Part shown: positions 1 through 6,447 of the stretch, piece by piece
Position numbering within the stretch: position 1 is the stretch's first letter
Layout: each line of letters opens with the position of its first letter
Assembly: GCA_031268525.1 (NCBI GenBank)
Contig: JAIRXA010000016.1
Location: forward strand, 1-8,376
DNA length: 8,376 bases
DNA from: Coriobacteriales bacterium
GTDB lineage: Bacteria; Actinomycetota; Coriobacteriia; Coriobacteriales; UBA8131
Reading direction: 5' to 3'
Made by a program: the position numbers and the translations under genes
The notes under the pieces: model-generated
Databases searched by the model: none
What the model was told of the DNA's origin: nothing
The model's input: the letters and a program-made list of their open reading frames with translations, nothing else

Positions 1-873
1 GAAGAATATCGCATCGAATACTGGCAGCAACGCCTGAACGAGACCTTTCCCGACTACGATATCACCATTGAGTATCTGCCCACCGGCAATCTCGCCGCGC
101 GCCTGCAGGCCGAGGGCTCCGATACTCCCTGCGACATCATCGGTGAGCTTGACTACGGCTACCTCGGCGGTATGACCGACCAGCTGGCCGACCTCTCGAC
201 GCTCGACACCTCCGCCTATCTGCCCGAGCTCCTGCCAGCCGACCACAAATACATCCCGATGTATCGTAACGGCGGCTGCATCGCCATCAATACCGAGGTT
301 CTGGCCTCCCGTGGCCTGCCGATTCCCACGAGCTATCAGGATCTGCTTGATCCGCAGTATGCGGGCCTGATCTCGATGCCCAATCCCAAGACCTCGGGTA
401 CCGGCTATATGTTCCTCAAGAACCTGGTCAACGCCTGGGGCGAGGAAGAGGCATTCGCCTACTTTGACGCGTTGGCGCCCAACATCCTCCAGTTTACGGA
501 AAGTGGTTCCGGTCCCGTGAACGCGCTGGTTCAGGGCGAAGCCGGTATCGGCCTTGCCATGACCGGTCAGGCGGTCATCGAGATCAATGAGGGTGCTCCC
601 TTGGCGATACTCTACTTTGAGGAGGGCTCGCCTTTCTCCCTCTACGGCGTGGCGGTTATCGACGGCCATCTTGAGAAGCCAGCGGTCGCCGCAGTTCTCA
701 ATTTCTTTAACACAACGCTGATCTACGAAGACAAGGAACTCTTCTTCCCTGAGAAGATATACAGGGACGTCGATATTCAGATGGACAACTTCCCAAGTGG
801 CATCGTCTATGCCAATATGGACAACAACACCCCCGCCGAGCGTGACCGTCTGCTCGGGATTTGGCAGTATTAG
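1..873 (+). CDS. ABC transporter substrate-binding protein, 5'-truncated
   Basis: The reading frame is open from the first base and ends at TAG 871-873, giving 290 residues; the N-terminus with its signal peptide or lipobox lies outside the window. The protein would capture a solute outside the membrane and deliver it to the permease encoded two genes downstream. The text resembles family 1 / SBP_bac_6 binding proteins (FbpA, PotD and 2-aminoethylphosphonate-binding types): a first-lobe segment with DIIGELDYGYL, then YRNGGCIAINTEVL, the hinge-region DLLDPQYAGLISMPNP followed by SGTGY, and a GEAGIGLAMTGQA stretch. These are family resemblances I recognise by eye, not search results. Order (binding protein, ATPase, permease) is typical of such importers. 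The ligand is not readable: an FbpA-like fold would suggest ferric iron, but the LicC-like gene in the same operon favours an organic amine or phosphonate. Confidence 0.92.
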   Translation, partial: EEYRIEYWQQRLNETFPDYDITIEYLPTGNLAARLQAEGSDTPCDIIGELDYGYLGGMTDQLADLSTLDTSAYLPELLPADHKYIPMYRNGGCIAINTEVLASRGLPIPTSYQDLLDPQYAGLISMPNPKTSGTGYMFLKNLVNAWGEEEAFAYFDALAPNILQFTESGSGPVNALVQGEAGIGLAMTGQAVIEINEGAPLAILYFEEGSPFSLYGVAVIDGHLEKPAVAAVLNFFNTTLIYEDKELFFPEKIYRDVDIQMDNFPSGIVYANMDNNTPAERDRLLGIWQY

Positions 874-877
874 GCAT

Positions 878-962
878 CAGGGCTTCGGCACTACCAGGGC
901 TTCGGCACTACCAGTACCAATACAGTGTCAGTACCAGGACACTATCAGGAAGGACCAGTCAA
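878..962 (+). repeat. degenerate 17-bp-period tandem array in spacer
   Basis: The 91-bp spacer between the binding-protein stop and the ATPase start is built on a 17-bp period, each unit starting with CAG at 878, 895, 912, 929 and 946. Units 1 and 2 are identical (CAGGGCTTCGGCACTAC). Units 3 and 4 share CAGTACCA exactly 17 bp apart. Unit 5 (CAGGAAGGACCAGTCAA) contains the Shine-Dalgarno sequence of the next gene. No promoter or terminator is evident here, so transcription probably reads through. Confidence 0.75.
947..954 (+). promoter_or_regulatory. ribosome binding site of the ABC ATPase gene
   Basis: AGGAAGGA lies 10 nt before GTG 965. It decides the start: the open frame extends far upstream into the binding-protein gene, and the next in-frame GTG at 974 is 19 nt from this site. 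Confidence 0.7.
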
Positions 963-964
963 GC

Positions 965-1765
965 GTGGAAAGCGTGGATAAGGACGGGGCCGCAGGCGCT
1001 CCCATCGACAAGCTCGTCGTTTCGGGCATCTCAAAGAGCTTCGGCTCTGACGGGGTGCTCGATGATATTTCCTTCGGTGTGCTCGATGGCGAGTTTCTCT
1101 CCATTCTGGGCGCGTCGGGCTGCGGCAAGACAACCCTGTTGCGCATCATCATCGGGCTTGAATTCCAGGACACGGGCAGCATTTTCAAGGACGGTGTCGA
1201 CATCTCGCGCACGCCGCCGAGCAAACGCGGTATGGGCATTGTCTTTCAGAACTATGCGCTGTTTGAGAACATGACGGTGCTGCGTAATGTGGAGTACGCC
1301 CTGCTGCGTAATCATGTTGCTCGCGACGAGGCGCGTAGGCGTGCGACGGTGCTTCTGGAACGCGTCGGCTTGACTGAGCACGCCGACAAGCGCCCCCATG
1401 CCCTGTCCGGCGGACAGCAGCAACGGGTGGCCATTGCCCGTACGCTGGCGATGAACCCCGACATGATCCTGCTCGATGAACCGATGAGTGCTCTGGATGT
1501 GGACACACGCCTTGCTCTGCGTGGTGAGCTGAAAGCGATCCAACGTGAGTTTGGAACGACGGTCATCTACGTTACGCACGATCAGGAGGAGGCATTCGCG
1601 CTCTCCGACCGTATCATGGTCATGTACCGTGGGGTTATTCAGCAACTCGACACCCCCGACGCGCTCATTGACCATCCCGCCAACGAGTATGTGCGAAGCT
1701 TTGTGGCCGATAACATCCAGATCAAGATCGATTCGCTCCTACCCTATGCCCGGAGTGACTCGTGA
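965..1765 (+). CDS. ABC transporter ATP-binding protein (PotA/FbpC-like)
   Basis: This cytoplasmic ATPase (266 aa from GTG 965) would power the adjacent permease. All nucleotide-binding motifs are intact: Walker A GASGCGKT at residues 49-56, Q-loop glutamine in VFQNYALF at 95, signature LSGGQQQRVAIAR at 147-159, Walker B MILLDEP with catalytic Glu at about 172, D-loop SALD at 175-178, and the switch His in VTHDQEEA at 205. The sequence around these motifs resembles the polyamine/iron/aminoethylphosphonate importer ATPases. The protein stops shortly after the nucleotide-binding domain, so the C-terminal TOBE domain found in full-length PotA (about 370 aa) and FbpC (about 350 aa) is missing. 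The TGA stop overlaps the permease start as GTGA, which implies translational coupling. The gene assignment is firm; the substrate is not known. Confidence 0.95.
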   Translation: MESVDKDGAAGAPIDKLVVSGISKSFGSDGVLDDISFGVLDGEFLSILGASGCGKTTLLRIIIGLEFQDTGSIFKDGVDISRTPPSKRGMGIVFQNYALFENMTVLRNVEYALLRNHVARDEARRRATVLLERVGLTEHADKRPHALSGGQQQRVAIARTLAMNPDMILLDEPMSALDVDTRLALRGELKAIQREFGTTVIYVTHDQEEAFALSDRIMVMYRGVIQQLDTPDALIDHPANEYVRSFVADNIQIKIDSLLPYARSDS

Positions 1766-3381
1766 GACGCACGCCCTTCTCAACCCTTACCAAACTCGTT
1801 CTGCTGGCCTTCTTCCTCGTTGCGGTTGTGTTACCACTTGCTCGTATGCTAGCAAATCTTGGTGATACCGACGGTATTGCCATCATCTCCTCGCCGCGCT
1901 TTGCCAAAGCCTTAACTAACTCTCTTCTCGTTTCCCTGACGGCCACGCTCATCTCTCTGGCCATCGCCTCCCTTCTGGCCTGGGCCGTTACGCGCACGGG
2001 TCTGCCGGGCAAACGCATCTGGCCCATCCTGTTCACTCTGCCCATGCTCATTCCCTCGATTTCGCATGGTATGGGGCTTGTCGTGCTGTTTGGGGCCAAC
2101 GGATTTCTCACAAACCTTCTGCACCTCGGCGGCAGCATCTACGGCTTTGGCGGCATTGTCACGGGCTCGGTGCTCTACTCCTTCCCGGTTGCCTTCCTGA
2201 TGATCTCCGACGTTTTGCGCTATGAGGACGCCACGCCCTACGAGGCCGCCGACGTGCTCGGCATTCCCAAGCTCCGGCAGTTCACGGCCATCACGCTGCC
2301 GTATCTGCGCAAGCCGATGATAGCGGCGGTCTTTACGGTCTTCACGCTGATTGTCACCGACTACGGCGTGCCCCTGATGATCGGCGGGCAGTGCATCACC
2401 TTGCCGGTGATGATGTATCAGGATGTGGTCGGGCTGCTCGATTTTGGCAAGGGGAGCGTCATCGGATTGGTCCTGCTGGTGCCCGCGCTCATCGCCTTCG
2501 TCATCGACCTCATCAATCGCGACCGGGGAAACGCCGGCTTCGTGCTCAAGGCCTTCGCGCTTCGTCGCAACCTACGCCGCGACATCTTCGCGGTGCTGGT
2601 CAGCGTGCTTGTCGGGCTGTTTGTCCTGCTGCCGATCGGCGCCTTCGTCGTGTTGACCTTCGTCTCCCATTACCCCAATGACCTCACGCTTACGCTGGGC
2701 AACATCTCGCGTGCGTTCGGGATGAAGGCGGGCACCTACCTGCTCAACTCCCTCATCATCGCCACCGCGGTCGCCCTCATCGGCTGTACGGTTTCTTTTG
2801 TCGTCGCGTACTTTACGGCTCGTACGCGCGGGCGACTTTCGCGGACTCTGCACCTGTTCTCCATCGTCTCGTTGGCCATCCCTGGCCTCGTGCTCGGCCT
2901 GTCCTTCGTGCTCTTCTTCAAGGGTACGCTCCTGTATGGAACTCTGGCCATTCTCGTGCTCGCGAACATGATGCACTTCTTTTCCTCGCCCTACCTGATG
3001 ATCTACAACACGCTCGGCAAACTCAACGCCAATTTTGAGGCGGTCGGCGCCAGCCTCGGTGTCAGCCGCGCGGCGATCGTGCGCGATGTGCTGCTGCCCC
3101 AATCCCGCCTGACGCTGGTGGAGATGTTCACCTACTTCTTCGTCAACTCGATGATGACCATATCGGCGGTCTCCTTTCTGGCGAACTCTGCGACCCGTCC
3201 GATCTCGCTGATGATCCCCTCCTTTGAGGCGACGATGATGCTCGAATGCGCGGCCTTTGTCTCGCTGCTGATACTGGCCGTCAATCTGGCGCTGTCCGGC
3301 ATCATGGGAATCGTGAAGAAAGTAATGGCCGAGGGCGCCAGGGCCCCGGAGAGAACCCTGCGTCTGGAGGCATCGACATGA
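1762..3381 (+). CDS. fused double-domain ABC transporter permease
   Basis: This is a 539-residue integral membrane protein containing two binding-protein-dependent permease domains in one chain, as in FbpB-type iron permeases. Each half carries its own EAA cytoplasmic coupling loop: YEAADVLGIPKLRQF with EAA at 161-163 and Gly at 167, and FEAVGASLGVSRAAIV with Glu 426 and Gly 433. Hydrophobic runs fit roughly 12 membrane segments, starting with one at about residues 11-30. A basic stretch at about 263-273 (KAFALRRNLRR) separates the halves. The start is GTG 1762, overlapping the ATPase stop by 4 bp with GGAG at 1752-1755 in front; the stop overlaps the next start as ATGA. A fused permease means one polypeptide supplies both transmembrane subunits, so binding protein, ATPase and this gene form a complete importer. 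Confidence 0.95.
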   Translation: MRRTPFSTLTKLVLLAFFLVAVVLPLARMLANLGDTDGIAIISSPRFAKALTNSLLVSLTATLISLAIASLLAWAVTRTGLPGKRIWPILFTLPMLIPSISHGMGLVVLFGANGFLTNLLHLGGSIYGFGGIVTGSVLYSFPVAFLMISDVLRYEDATPYEAADVLGIPKLRQFTAITLPYLRKPMIAAVFTVFTLIVTDYGVPLMIGGQCITLPVMMYQDVVGLLDFGKGSVIGLVLLVPALIAFVIDLINRDRGNAGFVLKAFALRRNLRRDIFAVLVSVLVGLFVLLPIGAFVVLTFVSHYPNDLTLTLGNISRAFGMKAGTYLLNSLIIATAVALIGCTVSFVVAYFTARTRGRLSRTLHLFSIVSLAIPGLVLGLSFVLFFKGTLLYGTLAILVLANMMHFFSSPYLMIYNTLGKLNANFEAVGASLGVSRAAIVRDVLLPQSRLTLVEMFTYFFVNSMMTISAVSFLANSATRPISLMIPSFEATMMLECAAFVSLLILAVNLALSGIMGIVKKVMAEGARAPERTLRLEAST

Positions 3382-4397
3382 AATCCTCAGCTCCGAAGTC
3401 CTCAGTTTCGGCTCCGAAGGCTCCGGCTGCGCGGTCCGTGACCCCGAACCCCTCAGCCGCGCAGTCCTCGGCTCCGAGCCCCTCAGCCGCACAATCACCA
3501 CACAATCTGAGTCGTACGCAGTTCGCCGTCCTGCAGCTGCTTGCGCGCCATCCAAACGATTCCTTTTCGCAGCGCCAGATAGCGCAGGCGCTCAAGGTCT
3601 CGGTGGGAACGGTCAACCGCAGCTTCTCCGAGTTGTATGGACGTGGCTTTCTTGAGCGTGGAGACATCAGCTCCGCAGGTCTGGAGGCGCTTGAGCCCTA
3701 TCGCGTCAAGCGTGCGATCTTTCTTGCGGCGGGTTTCGGTTCGCGCATGGTGCCGCTGACCCTAAACACCCCCAAGCCTCTGATGCGCGTTAAGGGTACG
3801 CGCATCATCGACACTCTGCTCGACGCGGTCATTGCCGCCGGGATCGAAGAGATATACATCGTGCGAGGATATCTGGCCGAGCAGTTCGACGCGCTGCTGC
3901 TCAAGTACCCGCAGGTGAGATTCATCGAGAACCCTCTCTACAACGAATCAAACAACATCTCTTCGCTGTATTTTGCCCGCGACTACCTGCGTTCGACCTA
4001 TGTCTTCGAAGCCGACCTGCTGCTTTATAATCCCGAGCTGGTCACGCTCTATCAGTACGAGTCCAACTATCTCGGCGTGCCGGTAGCCACAACCGACGAC
4101 TGCTGCTTCTTCACCACCGGACACTACATCGACCGCTACGCGGTGGGGGGAACGAATTGTTACCACATGTTCGGCATCTCCTATTGGACTGAAGCCGATG
4201 GGCAACGGCTCGCCGCGCTCGCCAAGTATGTCATGGAGGAGGTTCCCGGCGGCAAGGAGCGGATGTGGGATCAGGTGTCGGTGAATGAGGCCGATGGCGC
4301 TTACCGCGTGGCGATACGTCCCTGCACCTTTGACGACATCACGGAGCTCGACACCTACCGCGAACTCTGCGAGCTCGACCCTGCCTACTGCATATAA
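3378..4397 (+). CDS. winged-helix / LicC-like nucleotidyltransferase fusion
   Basis: This 339-residue protein has three parts. Residues 1-42 are a Ser/Ala/Pro-rich low-complexity linker. Residues 43-108 form a MarR-like winged helix-turn-helix (SQRQIAQALKVSVGTVNRSF at 64-83, wing after YGRGFLERGD). Residues 111-339 are an NTP-transferase domain with FLAAGFGSRMVPLT and TPKPL (115-135), NNISSLYFARDY (192-203), the metal-binding Asp in EAD (213), MWDQ (296-299) and ITELDTYREL (321-330). By memory of the family, this layout follows LicC, the CTP:phosphocholine cytidylyltransferase, including its C-terminal E/D-D-x-x-x-Y-R motif; PntC-type aminoethylphosphonate cytidylyltransferases share the fold. 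The likely reaction is transfer of a nucleotidyl group from an NTP to a phosphorylated amine or a phosphonate. ATG 3378 overlaps the permease stop and has GGAGG at 3366-3370. The helix-turn-helix suggests that it also regulates a promoter, perhaps that of its own operon; this is inference. Confidence 0.87.
   Translation: MKSSAPKSSVSAPKAPAARSVTPNPSAAQSSAPSPSAAQSPHNLSRTQFAVLQLLARHPNDSFSQRQIAQALKVSVGTVNRSFSELYGRGFLERGDISSAGLEALEPYRVKRAIFLAAGFGSRMVPLTLNTPKPLMRVKGTRIIDTLLDAVIAAGIEEIYIVRGYLAEQFDALLLKYPQVRFIENPLYNESNNISSLYFARDYLRSTYVFEADLLLYNPELVTLYQYESNYLGVPVATTDDCCFFTTGHYIDRYAVGGTNCYHMFGISYWTEADGQRLAALAKYVMEEVPGGKERMWDQVSVNEADGAYRVAIRPCTFDDITELDTYRELCELDPAYCI
3431..3496 (+). repeat. 30-bp imperfect repeat coding for the linker
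   Basis: Positions 3431-3466 and 3461-3496 match at an offset of 30 bp, best in the stretch CCCCTCAGCCGC that occurs at 3449 and 3479. The product is two 10-residue units ending PSAAQS (residues 25-30 and 35-40). The period keeps the frame, so copy number would change only linker length ahead of the winged helix. Confidence 0.7.
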
Positions 4398-4410
4398 TCC
4401 AAAATTTTTG

Positions 4411-4439
4411 CTGAAATTGTAATAAATATGCAGTATAAT
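4411..4439 (+). promoter_or_regulatory. sigma70-type promoter of argR(GH)
   Basis: An AT-rich island of about 80 bp in a GC-rich region holds a consensus -10 TATAAT at 4434-4439 and a -35-like CTGAAA (4 of 6 matches to TTGACA) at 4411-4416, spaced 17 bp. Transcription would begin near 4446, leaving a leader of about 35 nt before argR. The 85-bp gap after the nucleotidyltransferase gene has no convincing terminator hairpin, so some read-through from the transporter operon is possible. Confidence 0.6.
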
Positions 4440-4443
4440 GTAA
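4412..4443 (+). promoter_or_regulatory. possible ARG-box operator region
   Basis: The stretch overlapping the promoter contains weak ARG-box-like half sites: TGAAATTGTAAT at 4412-4423 and ATGCAGTATAATGTA at 4428-4442. It is AT-rich and imperfectly palindromic, as ArgR operators are (consensus near TGAATWWWWATTCA). Autoregulation of argR is common in the family. The matches are loose, so this is a candidate only. Confidence 0.3.
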
Positions 4444-4463
4444 CTTCATGGAGTTTCATGAAG
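4444..4463 (+). repeat. inverted repeat in argR leader
   Basis: CTTCATG at 4444-4450 is exactly complementary to CATGAAG at 4457-4463 with a 6-nt loop. It sits at the predicted transcription start and ends 9 nt before the GAGGAAG ribosome-binding site. It could be an operator half-site pair or a small RNA hairpin; a 7-bp AT-containing stem is modest evidence. Confidence 0.35.
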
Positions 4464-4482
4464 AAAAGAATCGAGGAAGCCA

Positions 4483-4911
4483 ATGAAGAAACGCAATGCT
4501 CGTCAGGACGCGATTCGTGAGGTCGTTCGATCACGTTCTATCAAGACGCAGCGGGATCTGGTCGATGAGCTTACGAAGCGCGGTTTTGTCTGTACGCAGG
4601 CCACCATTTCGCGGGACATCACGAACATGGGGCTGCGCAAGCTGTCGGAGGGCGTGTACATGCTTGCCGAAGACCTCCATCTGCAGCGGATGGTCTCCGA
4701 TCTGGTACTCGAGGTCAATGTCGCCAACAATCTGGCGGTCGTCAAGACCGAGACGGGCAGTGCACAGGCTGTCGCCGCGGCACTGGACGCCACCGAGTTG
4801 CCGCAGCTGCTCGGTTCGATCGCCGGCGACGACACCATACTGGTGATTGCGGCAGACGAGGAGCGCGCAAACGCCTTCAGGGCCGTCGTTGACAAACTGC
4901 GGCTCAAGTAG
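4483..4911 (+). CDS. argR: arginine repressor ArgR
   Basis: This 142-residue protein matches ArgR/AhrC in length and layout. The N-terminal winged helix (about 1-70) includes the recognition motif CTQATISRDI at 37-46, with the Ser-Arg pair that contacts the ARG box. The C-terminal hexamerisation and arginine-binding domain carries TGSAQAVAAALD (91-102) and GSIAGDDTILVI (111-122), where the Asp pair (116-117) is the family's arginine ligand. In this family the arginine-bound hexamer represses biosynthetic genes and may activate catabolic ones. The start ATG has GAGGAAG at 4473-4479. It leads argG and argH, so it probably controls its own operon; other arginine genes would have to lie elsewhere. 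Assignment is secure. Confidence 0.95.
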   Translation: MKKRNARQDAIREVVRSRSIKTQRDLVDELTKRGFVCTQATISRDITNMGLRKLSEGVYMLAEDLHLQRMVSDLVLEVNVANNLAVVKTETGSAQAVAAALDATELPQLLGSIAGDDTILVIAADEERANAFRAVVDKLRLK

Positions 4912-4916
4912 AGTCA

Positions 4917-4941
4917 AAGAGGCACGAAAGAGAGTGCTCTT
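4917..4941 (+). other. weak stem-loop after argR
   Basis: AAGAG-G-CAC at 4917-4925 can pair with GTGCTCTT at 4934-4941 (8 bp with one bulged G, 8-nt loop). There is no following T run, so it is not a standard intrinsic terminator; it could influence argR mRNA 3' stability. Confidence 0.25.
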
Positions 4942-4975
4942 GAGTGCCCTTGAGTACCCTTGAGCGCCCTTGAGT
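4936..4975 (+). repeat. 10-bp tandem array in argR-argG spacer
   Basis: Four contiguous 10-bp units occur: GCTCTTGAGT, GCCCTTGAGT, ACCCTTGAGC and GCCCTTGAGT, beginning at 4936, 4946, 4956 and 4966. Every unit keeps CTTGAG. The rest of the 177-bp spacer (to 5088) is purine-rich with looser repeats (GCAAG at 5001, 5008 and 5020; GTACGCGG and related words) and shows no clear promoter. The spacing of one helical turn would place the repeated word on one face of the DNA. Confidence 0.7.
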
Positions 4976-5070
4976 ACGCGGAGGTGCGAGGTGCGTGGAG
5001 GCATGCAAGACGCAAGCGTGGGAGCAAGCGAGAGCGCCTTGGGGGTACGCGGGAGTACATGGAGGCGCGC

Positions 5071-5080
5071 GGAAGGAGAG
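5071..5080 (+). promoter_or_regulatory. ribosome binding site of argG
   Basis: GGAAGGAGAG lies 8 nt before ATG 5089. It supports that start over the in-frame ATG at 5059 and over longer in-frame extensions through the repeat array. Confidence 0.7.
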
Positions 5081-5088
5081 AGACACAC

Positions 5089-6315
5089 ATGACGACAAAA
5101 CTGACGACAAAACCAACTATCAAAAAGGTGGTGCTGGCCTATTCCGGTGGGCTCGATACCTCCATCATCATCCCCTGGCTCAAGGAAAACTACGGCTGCG
5201 AGGTCATTGCGATGGCCGCCGACGTGGGGCAGGGGAGCGAAGAGTTCGAGGGTCTTGAGGCCAAGGCTCTGGCCACCGGCGCCAGTAAGCTGTATATCGC
5301 AGATGTCCGAGACGAGCTGGTCGATGACTTCATCTGGCCCTCGCTCAAAGCCGGCGCCCGTTACGAGGGCTATCTGCTTGGGACCAGCTTCGCCCGCCCG
5401 CCTATCGCCAAGGCGCTGGTGGAGATTGCTCGCAGGGAAGGTGCTGATGCCATCGTGCATGGCTGTACCGGCAAGGGTAACGATCAGGTGCGCTTTGAGC
5501 TCACCATTCAAGCGCTGGCACCCGATCTGGCGATCATTGCGCCCTGGCGCGAGTGGGACATTGCCAGTCGCGAAGACGCCATCGACTACGCCGAGGCGCA
5601 TCAGGTGCCGCTGAAGATCACACGCAGCACGAATTACTCCAAGGATCGCAACCTCTGGCACCTCTCGCACGAAGGTCTCGACCTCGAAGACCCCGCCAAC
5701 GCCCCCAACTATTCTGCGATACTAGAACTCGGCGTCTCTCCCGAGGACGCCCCCAACGAGCCCTGTTCGCTCGTGCTGAGCTTTGAGGCAGGCATTCCCT
5801 GCGCGCTTGACGGAAAGCGGCTCGGTGGCGTGGATCTCATCGAGCGACTCAACGAACTGGGTGGCGCGAACGGCATCGGCCTGCTCGACCTCGTTGAGAA
5901 TCGTCTCGTCGGCATGAAGAGTCGCGGCGTCTACGAGACACCGGGCGGCACCATCCTGTATTACGCCCATGATGTGCTGGAGTCGATCACACTCGACAAG
6001 GAGACGGCTCACTGCAAGCAGCATCTTGCGCTGACCTATGCCGATGTGGTCTACAACGGTCAGTGGTACTCCCCCCTGCGGCGGGCGCTCGATGCCTTTG
6101 TGGACGAGACGCAGCGGGTCGTGACCGGCGATGTGCGGCTGCGGCTGTACAAGGGTAACATCATCGGCGAGGGCGTGAGTAGCCCCTATACCCTGCACGA
6201 TCTGGCGATCGCTTCCTTTGGCGAGAGTGCCTACGACCATGCCGATGCCACTGGCTTCATCCATCTCTATGGCCTGCCGACCAAAATAGCCGCGCAAAGG
6301 GATAGATTGTTGTGA
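5089..6315 (+). CDS. argG: argininosuccinate synthase
   Basis: This cytoplasmic enzyme (408 aa) joins citrulline and aspartate with ATP to give argininosuccinate, AMP and PPi. The ATP pyrophosphatase P-loop AYSGGLDTS is at residues 17-25, and the second signature GCTGKGNDQVRFE at 125-137 is intact; SRSTNYSKDRNLWHLS-like text (ITRSTNYSKDRNLWH) and the C-terminal GDVRLRLYKGNI segment are also typical. Length fits the usual bacterial type of about 400 aa. The N-terminus is slightly long: 13 residues precede VVLAYSGG, including the duplicated T-T-K of MTTKLTTKPT, which comes from a 12-bp tandem duplication (TGACGACAAAAC at 5090 and 5102). The gene follows argR after 177 bp and precedes argH, the next step of the pathway. 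The stop TGA 6313-6315 lies inside a repeat copied three times before argH. Confidence 0.97.
   Translation: MTTKLTTKPTIKKVVLAYSGGLDTSIIIPWLKENYGCEVIAMAADVGQGSEEFEGLEAKALATGASKLYIADVRDELVDDFIWPSLKAGARYEGYLLGTSFARPPIAKALVEIARREGADAIVHGCTGKGNDQVRFELTIQALAPDLAIIAPWREWDIASREDAIDYAEAHQVPLKITRSTNYSKDRNLWHLSHEGLDLEDPANAPNYSAILELGVSPEDAPNEPCSLVLSFEAGIPCALDGKRLGGVDLIERLNELGGANGIGLLDLVENRLVGMKSRGVYETPGGTILYYAHDVLESITLDKETAHCKQHLALTYADVVYNGQWYSPLRRALDAFVDETQRVVTGDVRLRLYKGNIIGEGVSSPYTLHDLAIASFGESAYDHADATGFIHLYGLPTKIAAQRDRLL
5090..5113 (+). repeat. 12-bp tandem duplication at argG 5' end
   Basis: TGACGACAAAAC occurs at 5090-5101 and 5102-5113 without mismatch. It adds four codons in frame and explains the extended N-terminus. 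Confidence 0.75.
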
Positions 6316-6354
6316 GGAAACGACATGAGGATTGTTGTGAGGACGCGCTATGAG
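6305..6354 (+). repeat. 25-bp-period duplication across the argG stop
   Basis: GATTGTTGTGAGGA occurs at 6305-6318 and 6330-6343. Both copies are followed by 6-7 differing bases and then ATGAG (6325-6329 and 6350-6354). The first copy includes the last codons and stop of argG, so the second is a displaced copy of the argG end plus start-like sequence. Confidence 0.7.
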
Positions 6355-6360
6355 TAGACA

Positions 6361-6404
6361 GAAGGGGACGCTGTCAGTAGAGGAAACGACATGAGTGAGC
6401 AAAA
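6361..6404 (+). repeat. 44-bp direct repeat, copy 1 (argH start region)
   Basis: A 44-bp block beginning GAAGGGGACGCTGTCAGTAG is identical to 6515-6558, 154 bp downstream. It contains the GAGGAAACGACATGAG motif (ribosome-binding site plus ATG) also seen at 6314-6329. Downstream of copy 1, similarity to argH continues for about 19 bp at lower identity. Confidence 0.9.
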
Positions 6405-6422
6405 CCAACAACTGTGGGGTGG

Positions 6423-6447
6423 GAAAACAGTCCAGCGGACTGTTTTC
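6423..6447. repeat. strong palindrome, 11-bp arms
   Basis: GAAAACAGTCC (6423-6433) and GGACTGTTTTC (6437-6447) are perfectly complementary around the loop AGC. The A and T runs are part of the arms, so RNA from either strand would give a GC-containing hairpin ending in U residues, like a bidirectional terminator. It could equally be one palindrome of a dispersed REP/MITE-like element. Confidence 0.85.

Noticed and set aside
797..964. Upstream start for the ABC ATPase inside the binding-protein gene
   Set aside because: It would overlap the preceding coding region and add residues from the 17-bp array. GTG 965 has a well-placed AGGAAGGA.
2572..3555. 327-codon open frame on the minus strand opposite the permease and linker
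   Set aside because: It is antisense to two well-supported genes, its product is rich in Arg, Gln, Asp and Glu with repeated low-complexity words, and it has no recognisable domain. High-GC coding DNA often leaves such open shadow frames.
4400..4410. CAAAATTTTTG as a terminator for the transporter operon
   Set aside because: It is a short all-AT near-palindrome without a GC stem; it is better explained as part of the AT-rich promoter region.
4458..4520. 20-codon upstream ORF overlapping the argR start, as an arginine-sensing leader peptide
   Set aside because: It has only two Arg codons, not adjacent, no clear ribosome-binding site, and no terminator/antiterminator pair; its ATG lies inside the inverted repeat.
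4960..5088. N-terminal extension of ArgG through the 10-bp array, or start at ATG 5059
   Set aside because: The extension is Arg/Glu-rich repeat text unlike any ArgG, and the ribosome-binding site at 5071-5080 fits ATG 5089.
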